Below, one piece after another: positions 41,873-50,190 of a stretch of 64,000 nt of DNA. The notes under the pieces are model-generated. The model did not search any database and had not been told where the DNA came from. It was given only the letters and a program-made list of their open reading frames with translations. Source of the stretch: Alistipes putredinis DSM 17216 (GTDB lineage Bacteria; Bacteroidota; Bacteroidia; Bacteroidales; Rikenellaceae); contig NZ_DS499579.1 of assembly GCF_000154465.1 (NCBI RefSeq), positions 248,001 to 312,000 of the forward strand, read 5' to 3'. Position 1 is the first letter of the stretch. Each line of letters starts with the position of its first letter. The translations under genes were made by a program, and so were the position numbers.

Positions 41873-42524
41873 AAAACATATTCTTGAAATAGATTCGGTC
41901 GAGTTGTCGTTCGGTGATCGGGTGATTCTTTCGAGTGTATATCTTGCCGTCGAAACCGGCGGAGCAACGGCATTGCTGGGACGCAATGGCAGTGGAAAAA
42001 GCTGCCTGATGAAGATACTCTGCGGAGCGTTGCGCCCCGGATTCCGATCGATGCGCATCGACGGCAAATGGTACGATCGTTTCGGAAGCAGCCAGGTGCG
42101 TTATCTTCCGCAGCAGGGGTTTACCCCCGGGTGGCTGACTGTGGAGGCGGTTTTGCGGGACTTCGGTCTGGAGTGGGATGACCTGACGGTCTGGTTTCCG
42201 ATATTCGGGAAGTTGCGGAAGGCGAAAATCCGAACCCTTTCCGGCGGGGAGCGGCGTATTTTGGAGTGTTTCGTTATTCTGCGCAGCCGGAGCCTTTTCG
42301 CAGTGCTCGACGAACCTTTTTCACAAGTCGCGCCATTGCATGTTGTAACTTTGAAAGCTTTGATTCGGGCGGAAAAACGAAATAAAGGCATCCTGCTTAC
42401 CGATCACATGTATCGCCATGTAACCGACGTGGCGGACCGGCTCTATGTGTTGGCAAACGGACAGACCTATCTGACACAGGATGCCGAAGACCTTGTGCGT
42501 TACGGTTATTTGAACCATTTGTAG
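41859..42524 (+). CDS. ABC-type ATPase of unknown substrate
   Basis: 221 aa. Walker A GRNGSGKSCLM (residues ~40-50), Q-loop YLPQQGFTPG, signature TLSGGERRILE, Walker B LFAVLDEPFSQ and H-loop LLTDHMYRHV are present, so it is catalytically competent. The D-loop region (DEPFSQVAPLHV) is unusual. No normal permease is encoded nearby; only the 105-aa membrane protein overlaps it. It could be an exporter component, a bacteriocin- or antibiotic-resistance ATPase, or a lipoprotein-related machine. None can be favoured. Confidence 0.85.
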   Translation: MNPSEKHILEIDSVELSFGDRVILSSVYLAVETGGATALLGRNGSGKSCLMKILCGALRPGFRSMRIDGKWYDRFGSSQVRYLPQQGFTPGWLTVEAVLRDFGLEWDDLTVWFPIFGKLRKAKIRTLSGGERRILECFVILRSRSLFAVLDEPFSQVAPLHVVTLKALIRAEKRNKGILLTDHMYRHVTDVADRLYVLANGQTYLTQDAEDLVRYGYLNHL

Positions 42525-42562
42525 TATTGACAGGAAGGTTTTCTGCCGCCGGAGTTTTCGAT

Positions 42563-42585
42563 AAACCGGCCTTGTTTCCGGTTTT
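42563..42585 (+). terminator. weak hairpin after the ABC ATPase gene
   Basis: Stem AAACCGG/CCGGTTT (42563-42569 and 42578-42584) followed by few T residues. Confidence 0.4.
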
Positions 42586-42621
42586 CAACTGCATTTTGAA
42601 GGGATTCTGCTTCGGACGTGT

Positions 42622-42662
42622 CCAAATAAATTTGGCACTCCTCCCGGCTTGCACTATCTTTG
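42622..42662 (+). promoter_or_regulatory. promoter of obgE with palindromic -33 region
   Basis: -33 TTTG at 42631-42634, 20-nt spacer, -7 TATCTTTG at 42655-42662. The -33 element lies in the palindrome CCAAATAAATTTGG (42622-42635), identical to that of cobO. Confidence 0.85.
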
Positions 42663-42747
42663 CAGCGGTAAATTCCGGTTCGGAAAAGGTCGTGTCGCGT
42701 ATCGCCGCTGCCGGCCGAAAATTTCCGCACCTTAAATAACAAGACTT

Positions 42748-43749
42748 ATGGCAGGATCGAACTTTGTAGATTACGTGAAAATATTCGCCCGTTCCGGACA
42801 TGGCGGCAGCGGGTCGGCGCATTTCCGTCGCGAGAAATTCGTCGAATTCGGCGGACCGGACGGCGGCGACGGCGGTCGCGGAGGACATATCATCCTGCGC
42901 GGCGACAGCCAGTATTGGACGCTGATCCACCTTAAGTACCAGCGTCACCAGTTCGCGGAGGACGGCGAAGGCGGTTCCGGAGCCCGCTCCTCGGGTAAGA
43001 ACGGTAAGGACATCGTCATTCCCGTACCGTTGGGAACGGTCGCCAGACGGGTGCTTGAGGACGGTACGACGGAATATGCCGGAGAGGTGACCGCCGACGG
43101 CGAAGAGCTCGTCCTGCTCAAGGGCGGCCGGGGCGGACTGGGAAACTGGCATTTCAAGACCTCGACCAACCAGGCTCCGCGTTACGCGCAGCCTGGCGAG
43201 GATCGTCAGGAGGGAACTTTCATTCTCGAACTGAAGGTGTTGGCTGACGTGGGATTGGTGGGGTTCCCGAACGCGGGCAAAAGCACGCTCCTTTCGGTCG
43301 TTTCCGCTGCAAAGCCCAAGATCGCCAACTATGCCTTCACGACGCTCGAACCCAACCTGGGTATCGTCGAGTGCCGCGATCACCATTCGTTCGTCATGGC
43401 CGATATACCGGGCATCATCGAAGGAGCTCACGAAGGCAAGGGATTGGGAACCCGTTTCCTGCGCCATATCGAACGCAATTCGGTGCTCCTCTTTATGATT
43501 CCTGCCGACAGCGACGACATCCGCAAGGATTACGCGGTCCTGTTGGGCGAATTGACCCAGTATAATCCGGAATTGCTCGACAAGGAGCGCCTGCTGGCCA
43601 TCACCAAATGCGATATGCTCGACGAGGACCTGATCGAAGAGATGAAAAGCCATCTGCCCGAGGGGGTTCCTTCGGTCTTCATTTCCTCGATATCGGGTAT
43701 GAACATTCCCCGGCTCAAGGATATGCTCTGGGAGGCGTTGCAAAAATAA
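42748..43749 (+). CDS. obgE: Obg-family GTPase
   Basis: 333 aa. The N-terminal glycine-rich Obg fold (residues 1-160: GGSGSAHFRREKF, GGPDGGDGGRGGH) precedes the GTPase domain, with G1 GFPNAGKSTL (~residue 171), G2/switch region TTLEPNLG, G3 DIPGIIEGA and G4 ITKCDML. Essential GTPase in ribosome assembly and stringent-response signalling. The C-terminal OCT domain of some homologues is absent, as is usual for this phylum. relA/spoT lies 7 kb away; no functional link is implied. Confidence 0.96.
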   Translation: MAGSNFVDYVKIFARSGHGGSGSAHFRREKFVEFGGPDGGDGGRGGHIILRGDSQYWTLIHLKYQRHQFAEDGEGGSGARSSGKNGKDIVIPVPLGTVARRVLEDGTTEYAGEVTADGEELVLLKGGRGGLGNWHFKTSTNQAPRYAQPGEDRQEGTFILELKVLADVGLVGFPNAGKSTLLSVVSAAKPKIANYAFTTLEPNLGIVECRDHHSFVMADIPGIIEGAHEGKGLGTRFLRHIERNSVLLFMIPADSDDIRKDYAVLLGELTQYNPELLDKERLLAITKCDMLDEDLIEEMKSHLPEGVPSVFISSISGMNIPRLKDMLWEALQK

Positions 43750-43790
43750 GATAAAGTATAAAAGCCCGCTTGGGGGACATATAATTATAC

Positions 43791-43826
43791 AAAAGCCTCG
43801 TATTCCGAAAAGAATACGAGGCTTTG
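43791..43826. terminator. bidirectional terminator between obgE and ald
   Basis: 14-bp arms 43792-43805 (AAAGCCTCGTATTC) and 43812-43825, with a 6-nt loop and A/T tails on both sides. Confidence 0.9.
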
Positions 43827-43912
43827 TCTTTCGGTCCGAAACGACGGGGACCAGAGTGTCGGAAGCGCGGCTATCGCCGGATTTTCCGACTGTATCGTTT
43901 GCGGGGTCGGCT

Positions 43913-45019
43913 TTACAGGGCCAGCGGTTCGTATTTCAGTCCCCAGGCATCCGCTACTTGTTTGTAAACGACCTTTCCTTCGACGACGTTCAATCCTAAC
44001 TCCAGTTCGTGATTCTCCTTGCAGGCGCGACGCCAACCCTTGTCCGCCAGTTGGATGGCGTACGGCAGCGTTGCGTTCGTAAGTCCGAGCGTCGAGGTGT
44101 AGGGCACCGCACCGGGGATGTTGGCGACACAGTAGTGCAGAATGCCATCGACGAAGTAGGTCGGCTCCTCATGGGTCGTCGGCCGCGAGGTTTCGAAGCA
44201 GCCGCCCTGATCGATGGCCACATCGACCAGAACCGATCCAGGCTCCATATCCTTAAGCATGTCGCGCGTCACGAGTTTCGGGGCTTTCGCACCGGGAATC
44301 AGCACCGAGCCGATCACCAGGTCGGCGGTCTTGAGCTCTTCGCGGATGTTGTATTCCGACGACATAAGCGTTTTTACGTTTTGGGGCATCACGTCCGTCA
44401 GGTAGGCCAGACGCTTGAGGGAGATGTCGCAGATCGTCACGTCGGCACCCAGGCCGGCCGCCATACGTGCCGCCGCCGTGCCTACGACACCGGCTCCGAT
44501 CACGAATACCTTGGCGGGCTTCACGCCCGGCATGCCGCCCAGCAGCTTCCCTTTTCCGCCGTGCGGTTTTTCGAGGAAGTAACAACCCTCCTGCGTCGCC
44601 ATACGCCCTGCGACTTCCGACATGGGAATCAGCAGAGGCAGCGAACGGTCGGATGCTTCGACGGTTTCGTAAGCGCAGCAGATCGCACCACTTTCGACCA
44701 TTGCCCGGGTCAGCGGTTCGCTGCTGGCGAAGTGAAAATAGGTGAATACCAGTTGTCCTTGGCGGATGAGTTTGTATTCAGGCTCTATCGGCTCCTTGAC
44801 CTTGATGATCATTTCGGCTTTGGCATAGACCTCTTCGATGGTAGGCAGCAGTTCGGCGCCTGCGGCGACGTAGTCTTTGTCCGGGAATCCGCTGTTTGCA
44901 CCGGCAGTCGCCTGCACATACACTTTATGCCCACGTTTGGTAAGCTCTTTGGCTCCGGACGGGGTGAGCGAAACCCGGTTTTCGTTGTTTTTAATCTCTT
45001 TTGGAATACCGATAATCAT
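43913..45019 (-). CDS. ald: alanine dehydrogenase
   Basis: 368 aa from ATG 45019. It interconverts alanine and pyruvate plus ammonia with NAD. The N-terminal signature MIIGIPKEIKNNENRVSLTP, the substrate-lysine region IIKVKEPIEPEY, the catalytic-His region TYFHFASSEPLTRAM and the Rossmann motif VFVIGAGVVGTAAARMAAGLG (residues ~168-188) are intact. GGCFETSRPTTHEEPTY near residue 270 also matches. The longer frame to 45079 lacks homology. It is probably involved in nitrogen or amino-acid metabolism; no operon partner. Confidence 0.96.
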   Translation of the reverse strand: MIIGIPKEIKNNENRVSLTPSGAKELTKRGHKVYVQATAGANSGFPDKDYVAAGAELLPTIEEVYAKAEMIIKVKEPIEPEYKLIRQGQLVFTYFHFASSEPLTRAMVESGAICCAYETVEASDRSLPLLIPMSEVAGRMATQEGCYFLEKPHGGKGKLLGGMPGVKPAKVFVIGAGVVGTAAARMAAGLGADVTICDISLKRLAYLTDVMPQNVKTLMSSEYNIREELKTADLVIGSVLIPGAKAPKLVTRDMLKDMEPGSVLVDVAIDQGGCFETSRPTTHEEPTYFVDGILHYCVANIPGAVPYTSTLGLTNATLPYAIQLADKGWRRACKENHELELGLNVVEGKVVYKQVADAWGLKYEPLAL

Positions 45020-45106
45020 AAGTCGAGTCGTTTTTAAATTTTTCGGACTCAATTTATGGAAAATCCGTTGAATTGCCAAATTATTTCCGAAAAAATCGAA
45101 CCGATA

Positions 45107-47551
45107 TTAAAATTTGTAAGATATGGAGGCGTAAAAGGTCCGGGGATACGCATACAGATAACGGGTGTCCAGCGGTCGGTAAACATACGTGTCTGCGGTC
45201 CGGATGCGGCGTACACGGGGAGATTCGTAGCCGCTGAAGAGTTGGTCTCTGTCGTTGAGAAGGTTGCGCACCGAGAGCATCAGAGTCAGACGCGAGGCGT
45301 TGAAATAAAACGATTTGAAAAGCGTGACATTCAACGTAAACGCATCCCCGAGCCGTTCCTGGCGGGTAAACAGTTCGAAGGCTTCCGGCGATTCGGCCAG
45401 TTGCCGGGCGATGCGCGACGTGCGTCGTACCAGCGACGGTTCGACGAACCGATTCCCGGTCCATGCGGCCTCCGCCTGTACGCCCCAGCCTTTCGGACCG
45501 TAATAGTTGAGTCCCGCGAAACCCGTCAGTTGGGGCGTGTTGCCGACCGAGCAGTCGCCCATGTAGCTCGTGGCGTTGCGGTCCAACACCTCGTTGTTCG
45601 CGTCGGCATAGACCGTGACGACGGGATTGTCCGCATAGCGGTAACGTCCGGCGCTGGCTGCCAGCGTGAGGTTCCAGCGGTATGCCAGCCGGATCAGGGC
45701 GGTCGCTTCCGCGCCGTAACGGAGCGTTCCGATGCCGGCGGCCGCCATGTCGCTGTATGTTGCGTAGAAATCGTCGTAGTAGTGCCGTACCTGCATGCCG
45801 TCCGCAGTGCGGACGACGAAGAGCGTAGCCCGAAAGCGCACGTTGCGCCCGGACCAGGTGTAGTTCAGTTCGGCCCCGTACCGTTTCTCCTCGGTGGGAT
45901 CCTCTACCGGTCGGTTGTTGTATTCGAGGTTCAGGAAAAGGTCGTCTCCGTCGGGTGTCCGTGATGAGGCGTAAACCGTCATTTCCAGATGATGCCGTAC
46001 CGAGAAGGAGTAGCCTGCCGAGGCGCGGAACAGGTAGGGCGCGAAATGCAGCGCCCGCGATTTTCCGAAGGATTTATTGCCGGCGAAAAGCTCTTTTTCG
46101 TAGTGTCCCCGGCGGAATACGGAGGCGGCTCCGACCTCGGCTGCGATAAAAGCCCGCAGGCGGTCGGCACGGTATTCGAGTGAACCTCCGGCGCCGATTT
46201 CATTGCGCCGCAAGTCGTAGTCGTAGCCGAAGCGATCGCCTTCGCGGATGATCCGATCGGGATGACGCAGATCGTTCTGGAGTTTGTTGCCATAGACGCC
46301 GTCGTCGATCAGGTAATAGTCGCGATCGACGAAATAACTGCGCCCCATCAAATCCCTCATCTGTTTGTAGAATCGGGAGTCCGTCCGGGCCGCCCGGATG
46401 CCGTAGCGTACCGTCAGTCGTTCGCTGATTCGGGTGATGCCCTCCGCGAGGAGCTGCATATTGGCGATGCGCTCCACACGGTCCTCCATGAGATAGGTCG
46501 CGCTGCCGTCCTTGCTGTTTCTGTTTTGCCGGTAAAATTCGTCCCAGTCGATTTGGGTGTAGCGGACATCGTTCGCCCGCCAGATATTTTCCATTTCGAG
46601 CCGGGTTACGGGGTCCGTCTGGTAGCCGGGCATCCAGCGGTAGTAGTCCGGCATCGGGCTCGGAGCGTCGTACCATGCCAGCGAACTGTAACGCCTGATG
46701 CCCGTTTCCGCCGTGAAGGTCGCTGCGAGCGAAGTCGCATCCGTCAGGCGGATCCGGTATGCGGCTGCGGCCAGAGGAACCGCTTCGCGTCGGATGCGCC
46801 CGCTGCGCACTTTTCCGTCCTGATAGCCCCACGAAGGGTTGTAGAGGGGATTTCCCGTCAGGTCGAAGGCTTCCCGGGTCGATGAGGTGCGCAGGCTTCG
46901 CATCGAAACCGGTACGACGGTCAGCAACGAGAAGAGATGCCTGTCTCCGAATCTTTTGGATAGAAGTATCGCTGCATTCAGCGAATTGCTGAATACGCCG
47001 TCGGCATAAAGGTCCCGTCCCGTGCGGCCCTGTACGGTCGCCGCAAGGTCCCAGTTCCGGCCGAGGTTTTCGGCGATGGTCAGGCGGAGCCCCATCAGGT
47101 AGTTGCGGCCGGAGAATTGGAGTGCCGCATTGCGCTCCGGGAGCAGTGGCTCTTCGGAGGTTCGGTATTCGGCGTCCAGAGTCGTCGGTAAATGCCATCC
47201 GTTCATCGGCTCTCCGTACTTTTGGGGATACAAGGCATTCATCGACGGAATGTAGCGCGACGGCAGCCGGATGCCGTTCAGCGACATCCGGTCGGGCCGG
47301 TACGGTTCTCCGCGGCGGTTGTAGGCCACGAATGAGAATTTGAAGTCCGTGGCGTCCCGGAACAGGTCGCCCGTACTTTGGATCGCTCGGTAGAAGAGCG
47401 ACGAATCGGTGTCGATCATCGGGCTGTAAGGCTCTTCGTAACCGTTCTGAAAGGGATAATACTCTTCGTCCCGCAGATTGTCTTCCGGGGTTTGGGCCCG
47501 GAGCGGGAAACAACCGATCAGGCCGATGACAACGAAGAGTAAATATCTCAT
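45107..47551 (-). CDS. TonB-dependent receptor-like outer-membrane beta-barrel protein
   Basis: 814 aa from ATG 47551 (an ATG at 47560 adds three residues). Signal peptide RYLLFVVIGLIGCFPLRAQ; after it come ~60 residues with acidic and aromatic character and then dense amphipathic beta-strands to the end, which is Tyr-Lys-Phe (ISYKF). A plug domain is hard to see: a plug-like piece (FVAYNRRGEPYRP, SLNGIRLPSRYIPSMNALYP) exists, but no carboxypeptidase-like N-terminal domain or clear TonB box. It may be a receptor with a degenerate plug or a large non-plugged barrel. Substrate unknown; no SusD-like partner follows. Confidence 0.75.
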   Translation of the reverse strand: MRYLLFVVIGLIGCFPLRAQTPEDNLRDEEYYPFQNGYEEPYSPMIDTDSSLFYRAIQSTGDLFRDATDFKFSFVAYNRRGEPYRPDRMSLNGIRLPSRYIPSMNALYPQKYGEPMNGWHLPTTLDAEYRTSEEPLLPERNAALQFSGRNYLMGLRLTIAENLGRNWDLAATVQGRTGRDLYADGVFSNSLNAAILLSKRFGDRHLFSLLTVVPVSMRSLRTSSTREAFDLTGNPLYNPSWGYQDGKVRSGRIRREAVPLAAAAYRIRLTDATSLAATFTAETGIRRYSSLAWYDAPSPMPDYYRWMPGYQTDPVTRLEMENIWRANDVRYTQIDWDEFYRQNRNSKDGSATYLMEDRVERIANMQLLAEGITRISERLTVRYGIRAARTDSRFYKQMRDLMGRSYFVDRDYYLIDDGVYGNKLQNDLRHPDRIIREGDRFGYDYDLRRNEIGAGGSLEYRADRLRAFIAAEVGAASVFRRGHYEKELFAGNKSFGKSRALHFAPYLFRASAGYSFSVRHHLEMTVYASSRTPDGDDLFLNLEYNNRPVEDPTEEKRYGAELNYTWSGRNVRFRATLFVVRTADGMQVRHYYDDFYATYSDMAAAGIGTLRYGAEATALIRLAYRWNLTLAASAGRYRYADNPVVTVYADANNEVLDRNATSYMGDCSVGNTPQLTGFAGLNYYGPKGWGVQAEAAWTGNRFVEPSLVRRTSRIARQLAESPEAFELFTRQERLGDAFTLNVTLFKSFYFNASRLTLMLSVRNLLNDRDQLFSGYESPRVRRIRTADTYVYRPLDTRYLYAYPRTFYASISYKF

Positions 47552-47569
47552 TTGGGTCATGGTATGATA

Positions 47570-47577
47570 CAAATATA
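47570..47577 (-). promoter_or_regulatory. -7 box TATATTTG of the outer-membrane receptor gene
   Basis: Minus strand; it ends nine bases before the upstream ATG at 47560. Confidence 0.65.
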
Positions 47578-47700
47578 CCCAAATAATAAAAAAATCGGAC
47601 GCTTGGGTCCGATTTATCTTCAATTCCGTCCGAGATATGGCTCCCGTTTTGATTCCGATCACCTCTGTATCCCTGGCAGAACAGCGGATTCCGGCGAGCG

Positions 47701-47751
47701 CCCCTGCGATATGGCACGCCGCGACCTGACGTTCCATAAAGAGGATGATAC
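47701..47751 (-). pseudogene. relic of a serB-type ACT domain
   Basis: On the minus strand the sequence reads RIILFMERQVAACHIAG, matching YIITLLGRQVTARHIAG of serB. Over 47701-47731 the DNA matches serB 39084-39114 at 28 of 31 bases. A stop (TAG) lies just upstream in frame, and no start codon or HAD domain exists, so it is a fragment. It sits between the receptor promoter and the XRE regulator. Confidence 0.5.
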
Positions 47752-48107
47752 GAAGGCTCTACCTTCATTTCGCATCATAGCGATCGAGCGAAGGCCGCTT
47801 TATCCGGGGTGATTATACATTCGGAGTGCATCGCTGCATTCCCGGCAAGACGTTTCTGTATTTTGGTTTATGCTTAATTCTGCAGACTTCATTCCATGGG
47901 GTGCAATGCAGCAGAAATGCCGTCGTAGGCCCTGGAGCGGCCTGAAACGGAGTTTGATAAAAGAGCGCCGACTTGTTGGAAAATAACGACGCCGTCTTTC
48001 AATGATTGCGCAGATGGGATCCTCCTTCTTGGCCGTTCGCTTGAAACGAAATATGGAAATTTTTTCGAAGTCCGCTTTTGGACCGATTTATATAATAGAC
48101 TGCCGGG
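47752..48107. other. intergenic region, nothing recognised
   Basis: About 350 bp with no gene-like ORF, no RNA fold and no repeat seen. Confidence 0.5.
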
Positions 48108-48590
48108 TTACGGCTTATGTAGTGTCAGGGCCTCAAATGAGCGATCGGCATAGACCAGAATAACGCGCACGACGGGATTCCGGTCATTGCCGGCGAGGGT
48201 TTGAAGAACCGTATCGGTTTGCTTCGACAGCTCGTTGTCGTTCTCGGCCGTTTGTGTCGATGGAGCGACCGAACCGGCGGTGTTCGATCTCTGTTCCAGT
48301 TCCGTCCCGAACAGTCCGGTGTCAGTCCGACCATTTCCAGCGTCTGTTCCGTTCGTTGAAGAGGAACTTTTCGGATTGCCGGTTCGATACATCTGTTCGG
48401 AGTCGAGCAGCAACCAGTCCGGATTGACGCGCGGAAACCTCCGGAGAATCTTCTGCAGCAAATCGAATCCCGGTTTGTTCCGTCCGGCGAGAATGTGGGA
48501 GATTCCCGAAGGCTGGATTCCGAGGATCTCGGCCATCCGGCTGGAGGTTAAACCTTCGCTTTTCATCAATTGTTGCAATTTCTCCTTCAT
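48108..48590 (-). CDS. XRE-family helix-turn-helix transcriptional regulator
   Basis: 160 aa. Residues ~3-58 are an XRE HTH: MKEKLQQLMKSEGLTSSRMAEILGIQ followed by PSGISHILAGRNKPGFDLLQKIL, where the recognition helix is SGISHILAGR. The FPRVNPDWLLLDSEQMYR segment after the HTH is typical of Bacteroidetes regulators of this kind. Residues ~75-140 are a low-complexity Ser/Thr/Asn-rich linker, ending in a short beta-region (VVRVILVYADRSFEAL). Its promoter is flanked by an exact inverted repeat (48601-48633), so autoregulation is likely. It is followed upstream by an AT-rich island with related motifs. Confidence 0.88.
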   Translation of the reverse strand: MKEKLQQLMKSEGLTSSRMAEILGIQPSGISHILAGRNKPGFDLLQKILRRFPRVNPDWLLLDSEQMYRTGNPKSSSSTNGTDAGNGRTDTGLFGTELEQRSNTAGSVAPSTQTAENDNELSKQTDTVLQTLAGNDRNPVVRVILVYADRSFEALTLHKP

Positions 48591-48600
48591 TTCCGGTATT

Positions 48601-48636
48601 TTTTACAAAAATAAATATTTTTCTTTTGTAAAACAA
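48601..48636 (-). promoter_or_regulatory. promoter and putative operator of the XRE regulator gene
   Basis: Minus strand: TTG at 48636-48634, 20-nt spacer, TATTTTTG at 48613-48606. The exact inverted repeat TTTTACAAAA (48601-48610) and TTTTGTAAAA (48624-48633) straddles the core promoter. Confidence 0.7.
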
Positions 48637-48649
48637 CTATTTTGTACGA

Positions 48650-49068
48650 TTGTAAAATGTTAATTGTTGTCGATAATGTTTACAAATGTAATTATTCGAA
48701 TATGGTTAAATATCTTCGAATCTTGTGTGTGAATTATTTGTATATATAATTTTATGTAATTTATTGATTATAAGTATATAATGCTTTTATATTTTTATGA
48801 AATTCGATGTGGACTGCAAAACGGCTCTAAATACGGTTGGATTCTTCTTGTTTTTATTTAGTTAGTTGTCATAAATATATGGTTTATAGTATATTTATAT
48901 TGATAATTCAATATTTTGATTCTAATAATGCAGGGGATTTTTGACTGTTGCGAGGGTTTGCTTAGTATTTTACATTTGTTGAATATCAACAGCATGTTTA
49001 CAGAGTGTGTATTTACAAATGGATAAAATTAGGCAAGTTTAAGAAGAAAGATGTGATTACATTTGTAA
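48650..49068. repeat. AT-rich island with repeated TTACAAATG motifs
   Basis: Copies: TTGTAAAAT at 48650, exact TTACAAATGTAA at 48680-48691, TTACATTTG at 48970-48978, TTACAAATG at 49013-49021, exact TTACATTTGTAA at 49057-49068. The whole 48591-49168 stretch is very AT-rich and has no gene. The motif shares the TTACAAA half with the inverted repeat at the regulator promoter. Confidence 0.65.
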
Positions 49069-49168
49069 CATACTACCCTATTTTGCTGGATTTTGCAATA
49101 ATTTCGGGATATTGAAATTCGCTCTCCGTCGTTTTTTTAACATTATTTTCCTTTTGATTATATTATGT

Positions 49169-49210
49169 TAAAAAATAAGGCCGGATAGTGTAATCAATAC
49201 ACTACCCGGC
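49169..49210 (-). terminator. intrinsic terminator of the HIT-family gene
   Basis: Stem around GCCGG-TAGTGTA and TACACTA-CCGGC (49180-49192 and 49198-49210). On the minus strand it is followed by a T-rich run (49176-49169). Confidence 0.85.
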
Positions 49211-49245
49211 TGGTAATTAATGGTTTGTATGTTCTGCCGTATGTC

Positions 49246-49632
49246 CTATTCCCGAATCATTCTGGCTGTTTCTTCGAACTCTTCCGGAGTGAATTTGGGC
49301 TTGACTTTGCGGAAATCAACGTCGTATTCGTTTTCCATCGGGATCAGGTGAATGTGCGCATGGGGAACTTCGAGGCCGAAAACCACTACTGCCACTCTTT
49401 TGCAAGCGATTTTCGCCTGGATTTTTTTCGCCACCCTTTTGGCGAAGACGATCATCCCTTGCAGGGTTTCGTCGTCCAGGTCGAAAATATAATCGATCTC
49501 TTTCTTGGGGACGACCAGCGTATGACCTTTCTCGAGGGGATTGATGTCGAGGAATGCCAGAAAATTTTCATCCTCCGCCACCTTGTAGCTCGGGATTTCG
49601 CCGTTGATGATGCGAGTGAATATGGATGCCAT
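49246..49632 (-). CDS. HIT family nucleotide hydrolase/transferase
   Basis: 128 aa. Histidine-triad motif HAHIHLIP near residue 92 and the family N-terminus IFTRIINGEIPSYKVAEDENFLAFLDI and LEKGHTLVVPKKEIDYIFDL. HIT proteins cleave nucleoside phosphoramidates and related AMP conjugates; the substrate here is unknown. The gene stands alone on the minus strand with its own terminator. Confidence 0.95.
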   Translation of the reverse strand: MASIFTRIINGEIPSYKVAEDENFLAFLDINPLEKGHTLVVPKKEIDYIFDLDDETLQGMIVFAKRVAKKIQAKIACKRVAVVVFGLEVPHAHIHLIPMENEYDVDFRKVKPKFTPEEFEETARMIRE

Positions 49633-49821
49633 ATGAAAATATGTTTATTGATTGCGTCGTTGCTTGTTGTGGCTTATCGCCTCTTTGAGGTCCCGTAATA
49701 AGCGAAGGGAGTTTTAATTTAATTCGGAGAGAAGAATCCTTCTCATCCTTCTATTTTGCATCGTGTCGGCTTCCGAAAAATACGGGAATCGATGCCGATG
49801 AGCGTATGTGCCTGTCTTTGG

Positions 49822-50178
49822 CTACTCCTCCTTGAATTTTGGAGCCATTATCTCCGAATAAAGGACCGCTTTTCGCACGTCGAATTCTTCGGCGATACCG
49901 GGGCTATGAGGTTGCTGTTCGGCGTCCGCTCGGGATATGCCGATCTGGTTGCGTAACGGAGATTCCGCTTTTTCAGTTTTTGGGGACTTGCCGGCCGTTT
50001 TTCGGAATCCGGACACCGGGGCGGATGTGTCCGCCTCCGCCTGACGGACGGGCTGTGCCGCCGATGCGGAGCGCAACTCTTTTCTTTGCATCTCCTTGAA
50101 CTTCTTGACCAGCGGGACGATCGTGACTATGACGATCAACAGTGCGCTCCACAGTATTTGGATGATATCTTTGTCCAT
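49822..50178 (-). CDS. small membrane protein downstream of relA/spoT
   Basis: 118 aa. One N-terminal membrane helix (IIQILWSALLIVIVTIVPLV) is followed by a long hydrophilic region rich in Ala, Ser, Lys and Glu (residues 30-95) and a C-terminal motif DVRKAVLYSEIMAPKFKEE. The last motif looks conserved ('R.AVLYSEIM.PKF'). It begins 12 bp after relA/spoT and is probably co-transcribed. No function assigned. Confidence 0.7.
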   Translation of the reverse strand: MDKDIIQILWSALLIVIVTIVPLVKKFKEMQRKELRSASAAQPVRQAEADTSAPVSGFRKTAGKSPKTEKAESPLRNQIGISRADAEQQPHSPGIAEEFDVRKAVLYSEIMAPKFKEE

Positions 50179-50190
50179 AGTGCCGATGGT

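Noticed and set aside
47552..47812. 86-aa plus-strand ORF
   Set aside because: Overlaps the promoter of the receptor gene and the serB-like relic in antisense; not credible.
48591..49168. Replication origin in the AT-rich island
   Set aside because: No DnaA-box cluster was recognised; considered only as an alternative to an operator array.
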